This document shows positions 39,225 through 47,677 of a stretch of 49,810 nucleotides of DNA, piece after piece. The notes under the pieces were generated by a model, which saw nothing but the letters and a program-made list of their open reading frames with translations, was not told the DNA's origin and searched no databases. Source of the stretch: Bacilli bacterium (GTDB lineage: Bacteria > Bacillota_I > Bacilli_A > RF39 > UBA660); NCBI GenBank assembly GCA_017541325.1, contig JAFXZI010000015.1:1-49810 (forward strand), read 5' to 3'. Each line of letters starts with the position of its first letter. Positions within the stretch are counted from its first letter, which is position 1. A program made the position numbers and the translations under genes.

Positions 39225-39932
39225 ATGAAAAAAAAAATATTTATATTAAGTTTAATACTAGTTATTGCTGTATCAATTACAGGATGTGGTAAAAAAGAAA
39301 AAAATAAAGATGCTTTAGCCTTTAAAGAAGAATACGAAGCATTAAATGGAAAAACTAATAAATCAGGAAAAGAACATAGAACAATAAATATTTCTGAAGA
39401 TAATCCTTATGTAAAAGTAAAACCTTCTGAAATAGTTAAAATGATTGAAGATAAAGAAACATTCTTTTTATATGTAGGAGATCCTTTATGTCCTTGGTGT
39501 CGTAGTGTCTTAGAAAAATCTATAGAAGTAGCTAAAGACTATAAAGTTAATAAAATTTATTATATAGACATTTGGAATGATGAAGGAAATGAAATTTTAA
39601 GAGATAAATTTGAAATATCTAATAATGAACTTATGAAAACAGTAGAAGGCACTGAAGAATATCAAAAATTGTTAGAAGAATTTGATTCAGTTTTATCAGA
39701 GTATTCTATTACAACTGAAGATGGAGAAAAAATTAGTACTGGTGAAAAAAGAATATATGCTCCTAATTATTTCTTTATTAAAAATGGTAAAGTTAAAAAA
39801 TTAATAGAAGGATATTCTAGTTTACAAACTGATTCTCGTGAAGAATTAACTAAAGAAATGTTAGAAGATGAAGAAGAACAATTTAAAGAATTATTTAAAT
39901 TAAATCCATCTTGTAGTAAAGACGGATGCTAA
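39225..39932 (+). CDS. Thioredoxin-like lipoprotein with CPWC motif
   Basis: 235 residues from ATG 39225 (TTGGAG at 39211-39216, 8 bases away). Signal peptide with lipobox ending ITG-C at about residue 21, so it should be a lipoprotein. Thioredoxin-fold part at about 75-200 with FFLYVGDPLCPWCRSVLE (redox motif CPWC), KIYYIDIWND and a cis-Pro-like segment APNYFFIKNG. The family of bacterial CPxC lipoproteins handles disulfides of exported proteins or copper. The C-terminal residues include a final Cys pair CSKDGC. The gene has its own promoter-like TGATAAAAT (39197-39205). Confidence 0.85.
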   Translation: MKKKIFILSLILVIAVSITGCGKKEKNKDALAFKEEYEALNGKTNKSGKEHRTINISEDNPYVKVKPSEIVKMIEDKETFFLYVGDPLCPWCRSVLEKSIEVAKDYKVNKIYYIDIWNDEGNEILRDKFEISNNELMKTVEGTEEYQKLLEEFDSVLSEYSITTEDGEKISTGEKRIYAPNYFFIKNGKVKKLIEGYSSLQTDSREELTKEMLEDEEEQFKELFKLNPSCSKDGC

Positions 39933-39956
39933 AGCAGTTTTATGCTGCTTTTTTTA
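39931..39956 (+). terminator. Intrinsic terminator after the lipoprotein gene
   Basis: AAAGCAG (39931-39937) pairs with CTGCTTT (39945-39951), followed by T6. Confidence 0.75.
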
Positions 39957-39967
39957 TAAGGAGATTT

Positions 39968-40624
39968 ATGGAAGAAATTAGAAGAATTGTAAAAGAATTA
40001 CATATAAATGAAAAAAGATTAATGGTTGAATTGGGTAGAAAAGAAGCATTAAAAATAAGAAGAAGAATGTCTGATTTAACATTTAATCAAACAGTTGCAG
40101 AATATGCTTATACTTTAGATCAGTTTAATTATGAATCTAAAAGACTAGAAGCACGTGGAGGAAATGATAATTCATTATTAATTGCTTTAACAGAATATGA
40201 TCATCAATTAGAAGAATTAGAATCATATCTGGAAGTAAAAGAATATATTGCTTTACAAGAGAGATTAGATGCAATTGATAGAGATATAAAAGAATATTAT
40301 CAAACAATTCAAACAGATTTAAGATATTTTTTAAGTTCTTTAAAAATGCCACCTATTTTTGTATATCAAGGATTAGATAAAAGTAGAAAATATAAATTAG
40401 CAAAACATATTATTATACCTGGATCAGTTCAAATGTTTTCATCAACTCCTGATACCATTATTTATCCTGCAGATAAAAATGGAGAGAAAAGTACTAATTT
40501 CTCTTCTGAAAGAAAACATAGACATTTTTATAATGATGTTAGTTTTAGGTATTTAAGTCAGTTAACTCAGGATGAATCGTTTGATATTAAAACTAAAAAA
40601 TTAGGTAGAATAGTTGTAGAATAA
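39968..40624 (+). CDS. Hypothetical coiled-coil protein
   Basis: 218 residues from ATG 39968 after AAGGAGAT; the frame extends upstream to 39926 but that part is in the preceding gene and terminator. N-terminal helical half (about 1-125) with heptad-like Leu/Glu (EELESYLEVKEYIALQERLDAID), then a C-terminal half with PPIFVYQGLDKSRKYKLAKHI and HRHFYNDVSFRYLSQL. No membrane segment, no known motif. Function unknown. Confidence 0.6.
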   Translation: MEEIRRIVKELHINEKRLMVELGRKEALKIRRRMSDLTFNQTVAEYAYTLDQFNYESKRLEARGGNDNSLLIALTEYDHQLEELESYLEVKEYIALQERLDAIDRDIKEYYQTIQTDLRYFLSSLKMPPIFVYQGLDKSRKYKLAKHIIIPGSVQMFSSTPDTIIYPADKNGEKSTNFSSERKHRHFYNDVSFRYLSQLTQDESFDIKTKKLGRIVVE

Positions 40625-40669
40625 ATTGATTATTTCTATTATAATTAATATGTAATATAAGGAGTTAGT

Positions 40670-41419
40670 ATGATAGAAGTTAAAAATGTATCTAAAGAAT
40701 TTATAAAAATTGATAATAAAAAGAAAAAATCTAAATTTTTAGCAGATGATTCCGTATCATTTAAAGTAAATGATGGAGAAATATTAGGTTTACTTGGACC
40801 TAATGGTGCTGGTAAAACAACTTTACTTAGAATTATTGCTGGAATAATGGAACCAACAAAAGGAAAAGTAATTATTGCAGACAAAGATTTAAAAGACAAT
40901 GAGATAGAATTAAAAAAACAAATGGCTTTTTTATCAGGAAATACAAAACTATATAAAGATATATCTTGTGTTGAACTTCTAAAAATGTGTGCTGCCTATT
41001 ATAAAATGGATAAAAATATAATTGATAAAAGAATTAATGAAGTAGTAAAAAGATTTGATATGGACTCCTTTAAAAATCAAAGAATAGGTAATCTATCCAC
41101 TGGACAAACACAAAGAGTAGGTGTTTCACGATGTGTTATTCATGATCCACATTATTATATTTTAGATGAAGCAACATCTGGGCTTGATATTATATCTAGT
41201 CAAGTTATATTAGATTTTATTAAAGAAGAAAGAGATAAAGGTAAATGTATTATTTATTCAACTCACTATATGGAAGAAGCAGAGAATATATGTAATAGAG
41301 TTGTATTAATTAATAAAGGAAAAGTAATCGCGATTGGTACACCAAAAGAAATAGAAAAAGAAACTAATACTACTAATATTAGAGATGCATTCTTTAAACT
41401 TATTGGAGGTGCTAAATAA
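40670..41419 (+). CDS. ABC transporter ATP-binding protein (NatA-like)
   Basis: 249 residues. Walker A GPNGAGKTTL (about 44-53), Q-loop GN region, signature NLSTGQTQRV, Walker B YYILDEATSGLD, switch His in STHYMEE. It resembles the NatA/CcmA-type ATPases of small-molecule or ion exporters. Overlaps its permease by one base. An AAGGAG ribosome-binding site precedes the ATG. Confidence 0.95.
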   Translation: MIEVKNVSKEFIKIDNKKKKSKFLADDSVSFKVNDGEILGLLGPNGAGKTTLLRIIAGIMEPTKGKVIIADKDLKDNEIELKKQMAFLSGNTKLYKDISCVELLKMCAAYYKMDKNIIDKRINEVVKRFDMDSFKNQRIGNLSTGQTQRVGVSRCVIHDPHYYILDEATSGLDIISSQVILDFIKEERDKGKCIIYSTHYMEEAENICNRVVLINKGKVIAIGTPKEIEKETNTTNIRDAFFKLIGGAK

Positions 41420-42564
41420 TGGATTGGAGTAATATAAAAATTACCATTTTTAAAGAATTAAGAGGAATTGTAAGAGATAAGAAATCTTTTCATAAATTAT
41501 TATTATTACCTTTATTAATACCATTTATTATCTTCTTATTTGGATTCTTATCTGATTTTATGGAAAATTCTAATTATGATGTAGGTATTAATTACACTTT
41601 ATCTAAAGAAGAAAAAGAAATATTAAAAAAATATGATAATATTGATTTTAAAGTATATAAAGATGATAAAGAATTAAAAGAAGCATATGATAACGGAGAG
41701 ATATCTGGCTATATTATAAAAAATGATATTAATTATATTATTTATACAGATCAGTCTTTAAATAGTGGTGCGATGATAGATTATTATGCTAGTACATATT
41801 TAGAAGAATATTCTAGATTAAAAGCTAATCAATATTTAGTTGATAATAATATAGATCCTAATCTTGTATTTAATAGTATAACTTATTCATCTGAATCTTT
41901 AGCAGAAGAAGAAACTGATTCAATGTTTATAGTACTTTTAAGTTTACCTATTACATATGTACTTATGATAGTAGTTATGGCTTGTGTTACAGTTGCTACT
42001 GATGCAACAAGTGGTGAAAAAGAAAGAGGAACATTAGAAACAATTTTAACATTCCCAGTAAATAGTTCTGATTTAGTAACTGGTAAGTATTTAGCAACTG
42101 CTATACTTGGTCTTGCTATTGGATTATTTTCTTATCTATTAACATTACCATCTATATATGTTTGTAGTTACATATTTGAATCATTCAAAGATCTAACTAT
42201 TACTATTAATTTTAAAATAATATTCTTAGCACTAATAGTTATAGTTATATCAACTTTGTTATCTGCTGGTGTATGTATTGCATTATCAGGTAAAGCTAAA
42301 ACATATAAAGAAGCACAATCATCACTTCAATTTGTTTCATTTTTACCAATGATACCTTATTTCGTAAAAATAATGGAAGTTGATAATAAGATCTTTAATT
42401 TAGTACCAATTGCAAACTGTGGTATGGCACTTAATGATATAACAATGAATAAATTTGATATGAATTCATTAATAATAATATTTATAAGTACTATTTTCTA
42501 TATTGTATTAATACTAATATATATATCTAAACAATATAAATCAGAAAAAACATTATTTGGATAA
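41419..42564 (+). CDS. ABC-2 type permease (NatB-like)
   Basis: 381 residues. One membrane helix near 27-48, a soluble extracellular region (about 55-170), then five membrane segments from about 175 with the ABC-2 motif KERGTLETILTFPVNSSDLVTGKYL. Pattern matches NatB-type exporters (Na+ or peptide/antibiotic export in relatives). Starts inside the stop of the ATPase gene (TAATG), so they are coupled. Substrate unknown. Confidence 0.9.
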   Translation: MDWSNIKITIFKELRGIVRDKKSFHKLLLLPLLIPFIIFLFGFLSDFMENSNYDVGINYTLSKEEKEILKKYDNIDFKVYKDDKELKEAYDNGEISGYIIKNDINYIIYTDQSLNSGAMIDYYASTYLEEYSRLKANQYLVDNNIDPNLVFNSITYSSESLAEEETDSMFIVLLSLPITYVLMIVVMACVTVATDATSGEKERGTLETILTFPVNSSDLVTGKYLATAILGLAIGLFSYLLTLPSIYVCSYIFESFKDLTITINFKIIFLALIVIVISTLLSAGVCIALSGKAKTYKEAQSSLQFVSFLPMIPYFVKIMEVDNKIFNLVPIANCGMALNDITMNKFDMNSLIIIFISTIFYIVLILIYISKQYKSEKTLFG

Positions 42565-42586
42565 AATATTAATAGTTGGTGATTTT

Positions 42587-43411
42587 ATGAAAATAAATTT
42601 ACATGTTCATTCGAATTATTCTTTAGATGGTAAATATGATGTTAATAGTTTAATTAATATTTTAAAAGAAAATAATTTTGATATTATTTCAATAACTGAT
42701 CATGATACTTGCCAAGCTTATAAAGATATAGAAAATAATTATAATATTAGAATAATAAATGGAATTGAAGCTGATGCAATTATAAATAATCATACTTATG
42801 ATTTTTTGTGTTATGGTTTTAATTTAGATAATATATTAGATTATGCTTCAAAAAAATATAGAGCAATAGAAGAAAGACAACAAATATTATTTAATGAATT
42901 AGTTAAATTATGTGAATCTAAAAATATTAAATTAGATAATATTGATTCATATAATCCCAAACTTGAGTATGCTCATGGTGCAATATATAGAATGCTACCA
43001 AGCGACTTTTTAGAAAAAAATAATATTACATGTACTGGTGACTTATATCGATTAAGTTCAATAGATTCAAATTTTCCATTATATATAGATATGCATATTG
43101 TGTGGCCAGATATAACTGAATTAGTTGAAATAATACATAAAAATAATGGAAAAGTATTCATCGCTCATCCTTATAGATATAACAAAGATGTATTAGATGT
43201 ACTTAAAGATGTTAAAAATTATGTAGATGGAATAGAAATATGTAATAATCCAAATTCTAAAGAAGAAGTAGAATTTTTATATAAATATGCTAAAGATAAT
43301 AATTTATTAATATCATGTGGATCTGATTATCATGGTGATAGTAAACATAGTTTAGATTGTAATTATTTAACAGATGAGATGATAAATGATATATTATTAT
43401 GGATAAAATAA
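42587..43411 (+). CDS. PHP-domain metal-dependent phosphoesterase
   Basis: 274 residues from ATG 42587 after TTGGTGAT; the frame upstream overlaps the permease gene. PHP motifs: HVHSNYSLDG (about 4-13), ITDHDT (motif II), HPYRY (motif III) and SDYHGD (motif IV). These metal ligands belong to the phosphoesterase branch (TrpH/YciV-like, 5'-nucleotidase or RNase activity) rather than to histidinol phosphatase, whose signature differs. Soluble. No terminator before the following flavodoxin remnant. Confidence 0.88.
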   Translation: MKINLHVHSNYSLDGKYDVNSLINILKENNFDIISITDHDTCQAYKDIENNYNIRIINGIEADAIINNHTYDFLCYGFNLDNILDYASKKYRAIEERQQILFNELVKLCESKNIKLDNIDSYNPKLEYAHGAIYRMLPSDFLEKNNITCTGDLYRLSSIDSNFPLYIDMHIVWPDITELVEIIHKNNGKVFIAHPYRYNKDVLDVLKDVKNYVDGIEICNNPNSKEEVEFLYKYAKDNNLLISCGSDYHGDSKHSLDCNYLTDEMINDILLWIK

Positions 43412-43423
43412 AATGGGAAAAAT

Positions 43424-43579
43424 ATGAATATAAAAGTAAGATATTATTCTAGAAGTGGTAATACCAAAGCATTAGCAGAAGCTATTGCAAAAGGAGTTAA
43501 TACTGATGCTATTTCAATTGATTCTGAAAATGCAGATATAAAAGAAGCAGAAGAAACTGCTAAAAAAATTATTGGATAA
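43424..43579 (+). pseudogene. Flavodoxin remnant (internal deletion)
   Basis: 51 codons. Starts VRYYSRSGNTKALAEAIAKGV, the FMN-phosphate loop of a flavodoxin (S-x-[ST]-GNT), then passes after about 30 residues into NADIKEAEETAKKIIG, resembling the C-terminal helix of the family. Normal flavodoxins have about 140-150 residues, so the centre with the remaining FMN loops is gone. Its upstream site is weak (GGGAAAAAT). A terminator follows. It could still be translated as a 51-residue peptide, but it cannot fold as a flavodoxin. Confidence 0.6.
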
Positions 43580-43586
43580 AACATAG

Positions 43587-43615
43587 AGTAGATTTAATTT
43601 ATAATCTACTTTTTT
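43587..43615 (+). terminator. Intrinsic terminator after the flavodoxin remnant
   Basis: AGTAGATT (43587-43594) pairs with AATCTACT (43603-43610), followed by T. TGATATAAT at 43618-43626 follows as the next promoter. Confidence 0.75.
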
Positions 43616-43657
43616 CGTGATATAATTTTAGTAATTTGTTTTTAATGAGGTGACAAC

Positions 43658-44176
43658 ATGGATGATTATTCTAAAATAATACTTGGTACTGGAAGTTATT
43701 CTAGTGTTAAATCAGGTAATACTGTATCTATTACCGGTGATGGTGGTAATGCTTGGGGGTATTTTGGTCCTGCATACAAAAAACTTGCACCTAAACTTGT
43801 TACTTATCTACCATATGCAGAACAACTAGATGAATTAAAAAGATTAAGAGAAGATGCCACTCGTATAAAAGAATATTTAGAATTTAGGAAACAAATAGAA
43901 GATGAATATATAAGAAGTTATTATGATACTAGATTAAAATATTTAGATGCTTATAAACTTTTAGATACTTTAAATAAACGTTTTGGAGAAGATATAATAT
44001 TATTATGTCATGAATATACAACAGAATTTTGTCATAGAAGATTAGTTGCTGATTTTATTGAACTTGAAACAGGTATATATATACCAGAAGTAAGTGTAGA
44101 TGAAGAAGGACATGTTAAAAAAATTAATCCAATTAGATATAAAAATAGATTATTAGATGTTATTAATGAATCATAA
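43658..44176 (+). CDS. DUF488-like protein
   Basis: 172 residues. The C-terminal part has ILLCHEYTTEFCHRRLVADF (about 118-137), the Cys/His-R signature of DUF488 proteins; the N-terminal part has GTGSYSSVKSGNTVSITGDGG and a WGYFGPAYKKLAP segment, plus a helical middle rich in Arg/Glu. DUF488 proteins are small, soluble and of unsettled function, often near nucleic-acid or stress genes. Preceded by GAGGTGAC. Own promoter and terminator. Confidence 0.75.
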   Translation: MDDYSKIILGTGSYSSVKSGNTVSITGDGGNAWGYFGPAYKKLAPKLVTYLPYAEQLDELKRLREDATRIKEYLEFRKQIEDEYIRSYYDTRLKYLDAYKLLDTLNKRFGEDIILLCHEYTTEFCHRRLVADFIELETGIYIPEVSVDEEGHVKKINPIRYKNRLLDVINES

Positions 44177-44190
44177 TAAATATATAATTT

Positions 44191-44222
44191 AAATAAGAGC
44201 TTTTATAAGTTCTTATTTTTTT
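44191..44222 (+). terminator. Intrinsic terminator after the DUF488-like gene
   Basis: 44191-44201 pairs with 44208-44218 over 11 positions including one G-U pair; T run follows. Confidence 0.8.
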
Positions 44223-44250
44223 CTAAAATGATACTAGAATAGGTGATTAT

Positions 44251-44388
44251 ATGAATACAAAGTCAGATAATAGTTGGTTATTTAGTATTATATTAATAAT
44301 TATATTAGGACTAATAATTGGTAAAAAAGCAACAATTAATGGAAAATCATATACTTTTAATATAAATGGTATTTGTACTAATTGTTAG
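44251..44388 (+). CDS. 45-residue single-helix membrane peptide
   Basis: ATG 44251 after ATAGGTGAT. Short polar start (MNTKSDNSWL), one hydrophobic helix (about 10-27, rich in Ile/Leu), then a short outside or inside tail (KKATINGKSYTFNINGIC) ending CTNC. Two Cys in CxxC at the very end. It has its own terminator. No family recognised; the ribosome-binding site and spacing support translation. Confidence 0.6.
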   Translation: MNTKSDNSWLFSIILIIILGLIIGKKATINGKSYTFNINGICTNC

Positions 44389-44417
44389 AAAGAGTAGATA
44401 TAATAATCTGCTCTTTT
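44389..44417 (+). terminator. Intrinsic terminator after the small membrane peptide
   Basis: 44389-44399 pairs with 44406-44416 over 11 positions with one G-U pair. Only a short T run follows. TGTTATAAT at 44419-44427 is the promoter of the ASCH operon. Confidence 0.7.
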
Positions 44418-44465
44418 ATGTTATAATTTTTAATAGATTTGTAATATTTTTCAGGATGTGATTTT

Positions 44466-44852
44466 ATGAAAGTTTTATCAATTAGAGAACCATTCGCAAC
44501 ACTAGTAAAAGATAAAGTTAAAATATACGAAACTAGAAGTTGGAAAACAAATTATAGGGGAGAAATATATATTCATGCAAGTATATCACAAAGTAAATCT
44601 GATAACGTTACTAAAGCATCTAAATACTTAAAATCAGATATTAAACCGGGATATATATTATGTAAATGTGAACTTGAAGATTGTATTTTAATGACTAAAG
44701 AATTTATTGATTATATTAATAAAGAAACTAATGAATCAGATTATGGAAGATATGAGATAGGTAGATTTGCTTGGAAACTTAAAGTAATTGAAGTACTACC
44801 AAAACCAATACAAGCAAAAGGAAAACTTGGTATTTGGAATTATGAATTATAG
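44466..44852 (+). CDS. ASCH-domain protein
   Basis: 128 residues. ASCH pattern: MKVLSIREPFATLV (about 1-14), KIYETRSWKTNYRGEIYIHAS (about 19-39; the R-[GS]-x-[IL]-x-I-H-A-S signature) and the C-terminal GIWNYEL strand. ASCH proteins have a PUA-like beta barrel that binds RNA, and some hydrolyse N4-acetylcytidine; the EOLA-type branch has the W-x-T-x-YRG motif seen here. First gene of a probable operon with ART-like (17 bases apart) and ARH genes. Confidence 0.88.
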   Translation: MKVLSIREPFATLVKDKVKIYETRSWKTNYRGEIYIHASISQSKSDNVTKASKYLKSDIKPGYILCKCELEDCILMTKEFIDYINKETNESDYGRYEIGRFAWKLKVIEVLPKPIQAKGKLGIWNYEL

Positions 44853-44869
44853 TTAAAGGAGATATAAAT

Positions 44870-45316
44870 ATGAATGAATTTGAAGAATATATAAATCAAG
44901 ATGTATTTAATCCAAAATATTTATTTCATGGTGCAGCACACGAATATAAGAGTTTAGAATGTAGTCAACCTACAGAAAATGATCCTAATAGTAATGCTAT
45001 ATTTCTAACTAGTTCATTATATACTGCTGCTGCATATGCTTTTAGTAGAGCATTAAAAGAAATAAATGAGCATTATTCTTTTTCAATGAATAATAATGGT
45101 GAATTTCCTGTTATGACATTTGAGGTTGAAAAATTACCAGATGACTTATATGGATACATTTATATTTTTGATAAAGCTGATGATATGATTAAAGATAATC
45201 ATTCTAATACTACTCAATATAGATGTTTTCATTCTTTAGATACAGATAAAGTAATTAAAGTTTATTATAGAGATTTTGAAGAATTCTTTGTAAGAGAGAA
45301 TAATAAAAAGTATTAA
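44870..45316 (+). CDS. Putative ART-fold (ADP-ribosyltransferase-like) protein
   Basis: 148 residues. KYLFHGAAHEYKSLE with H20-G21, AIFLTSSLYTAAAYAF with Y56, and a last strand YRCFHSLDTDKVIKVYY. The opening FHGx motif and the following helix of A-rich residues resemble the NAD-binding half of small ART-like proteins (RNA 2'-phosphotransferase/PARP-like group). The third conserved position is not an obvious Glu. A TYGYIYIFD-type strand lies at about 94-101. The gene directly precedes an ADP-ribosylglycohydrolase (30 bases apart) and follows an ASCH gene (17 bases), so an NAD-dependent modifier plus its remover is the natural reading; call based on pattern and context. Confidence 0.5.
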   Translation: MNEFEEYINQDVFNPKYLFHGAAHEYKSLECSQPTENDPNSNAIFLTSSLYTAAAYAFSRALKEINEHYSFSMNNNGEFPVMTFEVEKLPDDLYGYIYIFDKADDMIKDNHSNTTQYRCFHSLDTDKVIKVYYRDFEEFFVRENNKKY

Positions 45317-45346
45317 AAATTAAAATATTATAAGCAAGGTGATAGT

Positions 45347-46111
45347 ATGTATGGAGCAATAATTGGAGATTTAGCGGGAAGTATTTATGAATATGATCAA
45401 TTAGGACATGTTCATAGTATACAAATGAAAGAATTAATTGAAGATAATGCTTTCTATAGCGATGATACTATTTTAACTATCGCCGTATTAGATGCAATAT
45501 TACATGATAAAGACTATGACTTTTATTTAAGAAAATATATACAAGAATATAGAGAATATAAACCTAATTTTTCTCCGTATTTTAAATCATCATTTTCACC
45601 AAATTTAATAAAATGGAGTAAATCAAATATAATTGGTAATAGTCATGGAAATGGTGCAATGATGAGAATATCTCCTGTAGGATATATGTTTGATACAGAA
45701 CAAGACGTATTAAAAAATGCAAAACTTGCAACTATTCCTTCGCATAATTCAAAGTCTGCAATTGATTCAGCAACTCTAATAGCATTAATAATATATTATT
45801 CAAGAAAAGGTTATTCTAAAGAAGAAATATTTGAAATGATGAAAATAAATCCTATATACATACCATTTTCTAAATTTAATACAACATGTGAAGAAACTAT
45901 AGGAAACTGCTTATTTGCACTTTATAATTCAAATAGTTTTGAAGATGCTATTAGAAAGACTTTATTAATGGGAGGAGATACTGATACTAATTGCGCAATT
46001 GTTGGAAGTATGGCTGAAGCTATATATGGTATAAGTGATGAATTAATTGAACAAACTAATAAAAAATTACCAGAAGAATTTGTAAAAAAACTAGGTAGCT
46101 GTATTAAATAG
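45347..46111 (+). CDS. ADP-ribosylglycohydrolase (ARH/DraG family)
   Basis: 254 residues. Removes ADP-ribose from proteins or nucleic acids, or hydrolyses related substrates. Motifs: GAIIGDLAGSIYE (3-15), SDDT (38-41) for Mg2+/ligand, GNGAMMRISPVGYMF, HNSKSAIDSATL and GGDTDTNCAIVGSMAEAIYG with D211 and D213 as the second metal site. The metal-binding residues all appear intact, so it should be active. Follows the ART-like gene with GGTGATAGT ribosome-binding site. AAGGTGG of the next gene is preceded by its own -10 element (46125-46133). Confidence 0.93.
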   Translation: MYGAIIGDLAGSIYEYDQLGHVHSIQMKELIEDNAFYSDDTILTIAVLDAILHDKDYDFYLRKYIQEYREYKPNFSPYFKSSFSPNLIKWSKSNIIGNSHGNGAMMRISPVGYMFDTEQDVLKNAKLATIPSHNSKSAIDSATLIALIIYYSRKGYSKEEIFEMMKINPIYIPFSKFNTTCEETIGNCLFALYNSNSFEDAIRKTLLMGGDTDTNCAIVGSMAEAIYGISDELIEQTNKKLPEEFVKKLGSCIK

Positions 46112-46124
46112 TACTTATATTTAA

Positions 46125-46133
46125 TGTTATAAT
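46125..46133 (+). promoter_or_regulatory. Extended -10 promoter of the gluzincin gene
   Basis: TGTTATAAT, 15 bases before ATG 46149, with AAGGTGG between. Confidence 0.55.
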
Positions 46134-46148
46134 AAGTAAGGTGGTTTT

Positions 46149-46796
46149 ATGAGATATATTGTACAAAATGATAATTCAGACTATAAAAATGTTATTGATT
46201 CCATTATAAATAATAAAAAGAAAGAGATATTTAGCTTTTTTAATTCTGATGAATTTGAATTATCTTTTAATATATATATTTATGATAGTATAGAAGAATT
46301 AGTTAATGGACTAAAAAAACGAGGATTTAAAGATGACCCTGATTATATGTGTGCTTGTCATAAAGATGAAGATAATTCCCTTAATTTTTTTGAACCAAAA
46401 GATAATCCAAATAGTGATGAATGGTCTAAAGAAGAATATAAAAATGTAATATTTCATGAATTAATACATGGTATTCAATTTAGTATTTTTGGTATTACTC
46501 CTGAATGGTTAAATGAAGGAATAGCAAAATATCTAGACGGAACATATTCTAAAGGTATTAAATGGCTTTTAGATAATTATATAAATAATAATCCTATTCC
46601 TGATCAAAAAGAAATAGAAAATGAATTTGGAATGCATGATTATGATAGTTATGACTATGCTTATATTATGGTTAGTTATTTAATTGATACTTTAGGAAAA
46701 GACGAATTTATAGATTTATTAAAGAATAAAGATAAAATTAATGAAGTAAAAAAAGACTTACTTATAAAAGCAATTAATTATTATAATTCTAAATAA
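46149..46796 (+). CDS. Cytoplasmic gluzincin metallopeptidase (peptidase MA-like)
   Basis: 215 residues. Zinc motif HELIH at 103-107 and the third ligand E123 in EWLNEGIAKYLDG, as in the peptidase MA (gluzincin) clan. No signal peptide or membrane segment, so it should act in the cytoplasm, unlike most of its relatives. Helical C-terminal part (about 135-215). Followed by the HAD-type gene 11 bases later (ACAGGAGGA), so the two are probably cotranscribed. Substrate unknown. Confidence 0.8.
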   Translation: MRYIVQNDNSDYKNVIDSIINNKKKEIFSFFNSDEFELSFNIYIYDSIEELVNGLKKRGFKDDPDYMCACHKDEDNSLNFFEPKDNPNSDEWSKEEYKNVIFHELIHGIQFSIFGITPEWLNEGIAKYLDGTYSKGIKWLLDNYINNNPIPDQKEIENEFGMHDYDSYDYAYIMVSYLIDTLGKDEFIDLLKNKDKINEVKKDLLIKAINYYNSK

Positions 46797-46807
46797 CAGG
46801 AGGATAT

Positions 46808-47404
46808 ATGAAAAAGATAGGAATAGATATTGATGGAGTATTAACTGATGTATATAATTGGTACTTAATTAATGGAAAGAAATATGCAGATAGTTTAGGA
46901 AAATCTTTAGTTAATGAAAAAGGTTATGATGCAAAAGAAATGTATGATTTAACTAATGAAGAATTTACTGATTTTATAGATAAAACAATATGGGATTATT
47001 CTAAAGATGAACCTGCAAGAAAAGATGCTAAAGAAATGTTAGAAAAACTATTAGATAATAATTATGAATTAATTATTATAACTGCTAGATATAAAGCTGA
47101 TAAAGATAATGAAAATGGAAAAAAGATGCGTGAATGCGTAAAAAACTGGTTAAATAATAATGGTCTTAAATATAGTAATATAATATTTAGTGATGATAAA
47201 ACTAAAATATGTAAAGATAATAGTATAGATCTTATGATTGAAGATAAACCAGATACAATTATTAATCTTTCAAACTATATTCCAGTAATTTGTTTTAATG
47301 CTCCATATAATGAAAATATAGAAAGTAAAAATATATATAGAGTATTTAATTGGAATGAAGTATATGATCAAATTAACGATATTTTTGAACATTTTAATAA
47401 TTAA
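46808..47404 (+). CDS. HAD-superfamily nucleotidase-like protein (NT5C/YqfW type)
   Basis: 198 residues. Motif I IGIDIDGVLTD with D7 and D9, motif II IIITAR (about 91-96), Lys in KKMRECVKNWL region, motif IV LMIEDKPDTI with ED. The short helical cap (about 20-75) is of the 5'-nucleotidase C type. Likely removes phosphate from a nucleotide or a small phosphometabolite. Forms a pair with the gluzincin gene. A poorly defined stretch and a micro-ORF follow. Confidence 0.85.
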   Translation: MKKIGIDIDGVLTDVYNWYLINGKKYADSLGKSLVNEKGYDAKEMYDLTNEEFTDFIDKTIWDYSKDEPARKDAKEMLEKLLDNNYELIIITARYKADKDNENGKKMRECVKNWLNNNGLKYSNIIFSDDKTKICKDNSIDLMIEDKPDTIINLSNYIPVICFNAPYNENIESKNIYRVFNWNEVYDQINDIFEHFNN

Positions 47405-47435
47405 ATGACCATATAACAAAAAAAAGGTGGAATAA

Positions 47436-47546
47436 ATGAATGAAAATAAAACAAATATCAACTGCCTGTCCTGTATTTATGACGACTATCGCTTAAACCC
47501 TTATAAAATGGGAACTTTTAAGAATTGAGATCTTGCAAGTTTTAAT
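47436..47546 (+). CDS. Micro-ORF, first copy (MNENKTNINCL family)
   Basis: 36 residues: MNENKTNINCL, then SCIYDDYRLNPYKMGTFKE, then LRSCKF. Ribosome-binding site AAGGTGG 9 bases upstream. Its first 33 bases match those of the ORF at 49380 at 30 of 33 positions, and the next 45 bases align more loosely (CIYDDYRLNPYK against TLYTNSSLIPYI). The CxxC start could be a metal site but is not kept in the second copy. The peptide could be a short regulatory leader, an antitoxin-like peptide, or a decayed gene fragment. The 131 bases after it (47547-47677) show no clear gene. Confidence 0.5.
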
Positions 47547-47677
47547 AAAAAAGGAAGAAAAATTAGAAAAAATAGGTTAAAATATACTCATTTTTGAGAG
47601 GAATTAGAGTACTGGCTTGTAATATGCCGACAATTATTTTGAAGTATATTTAATATCAATAAAAAGAGGTGAAAAAT

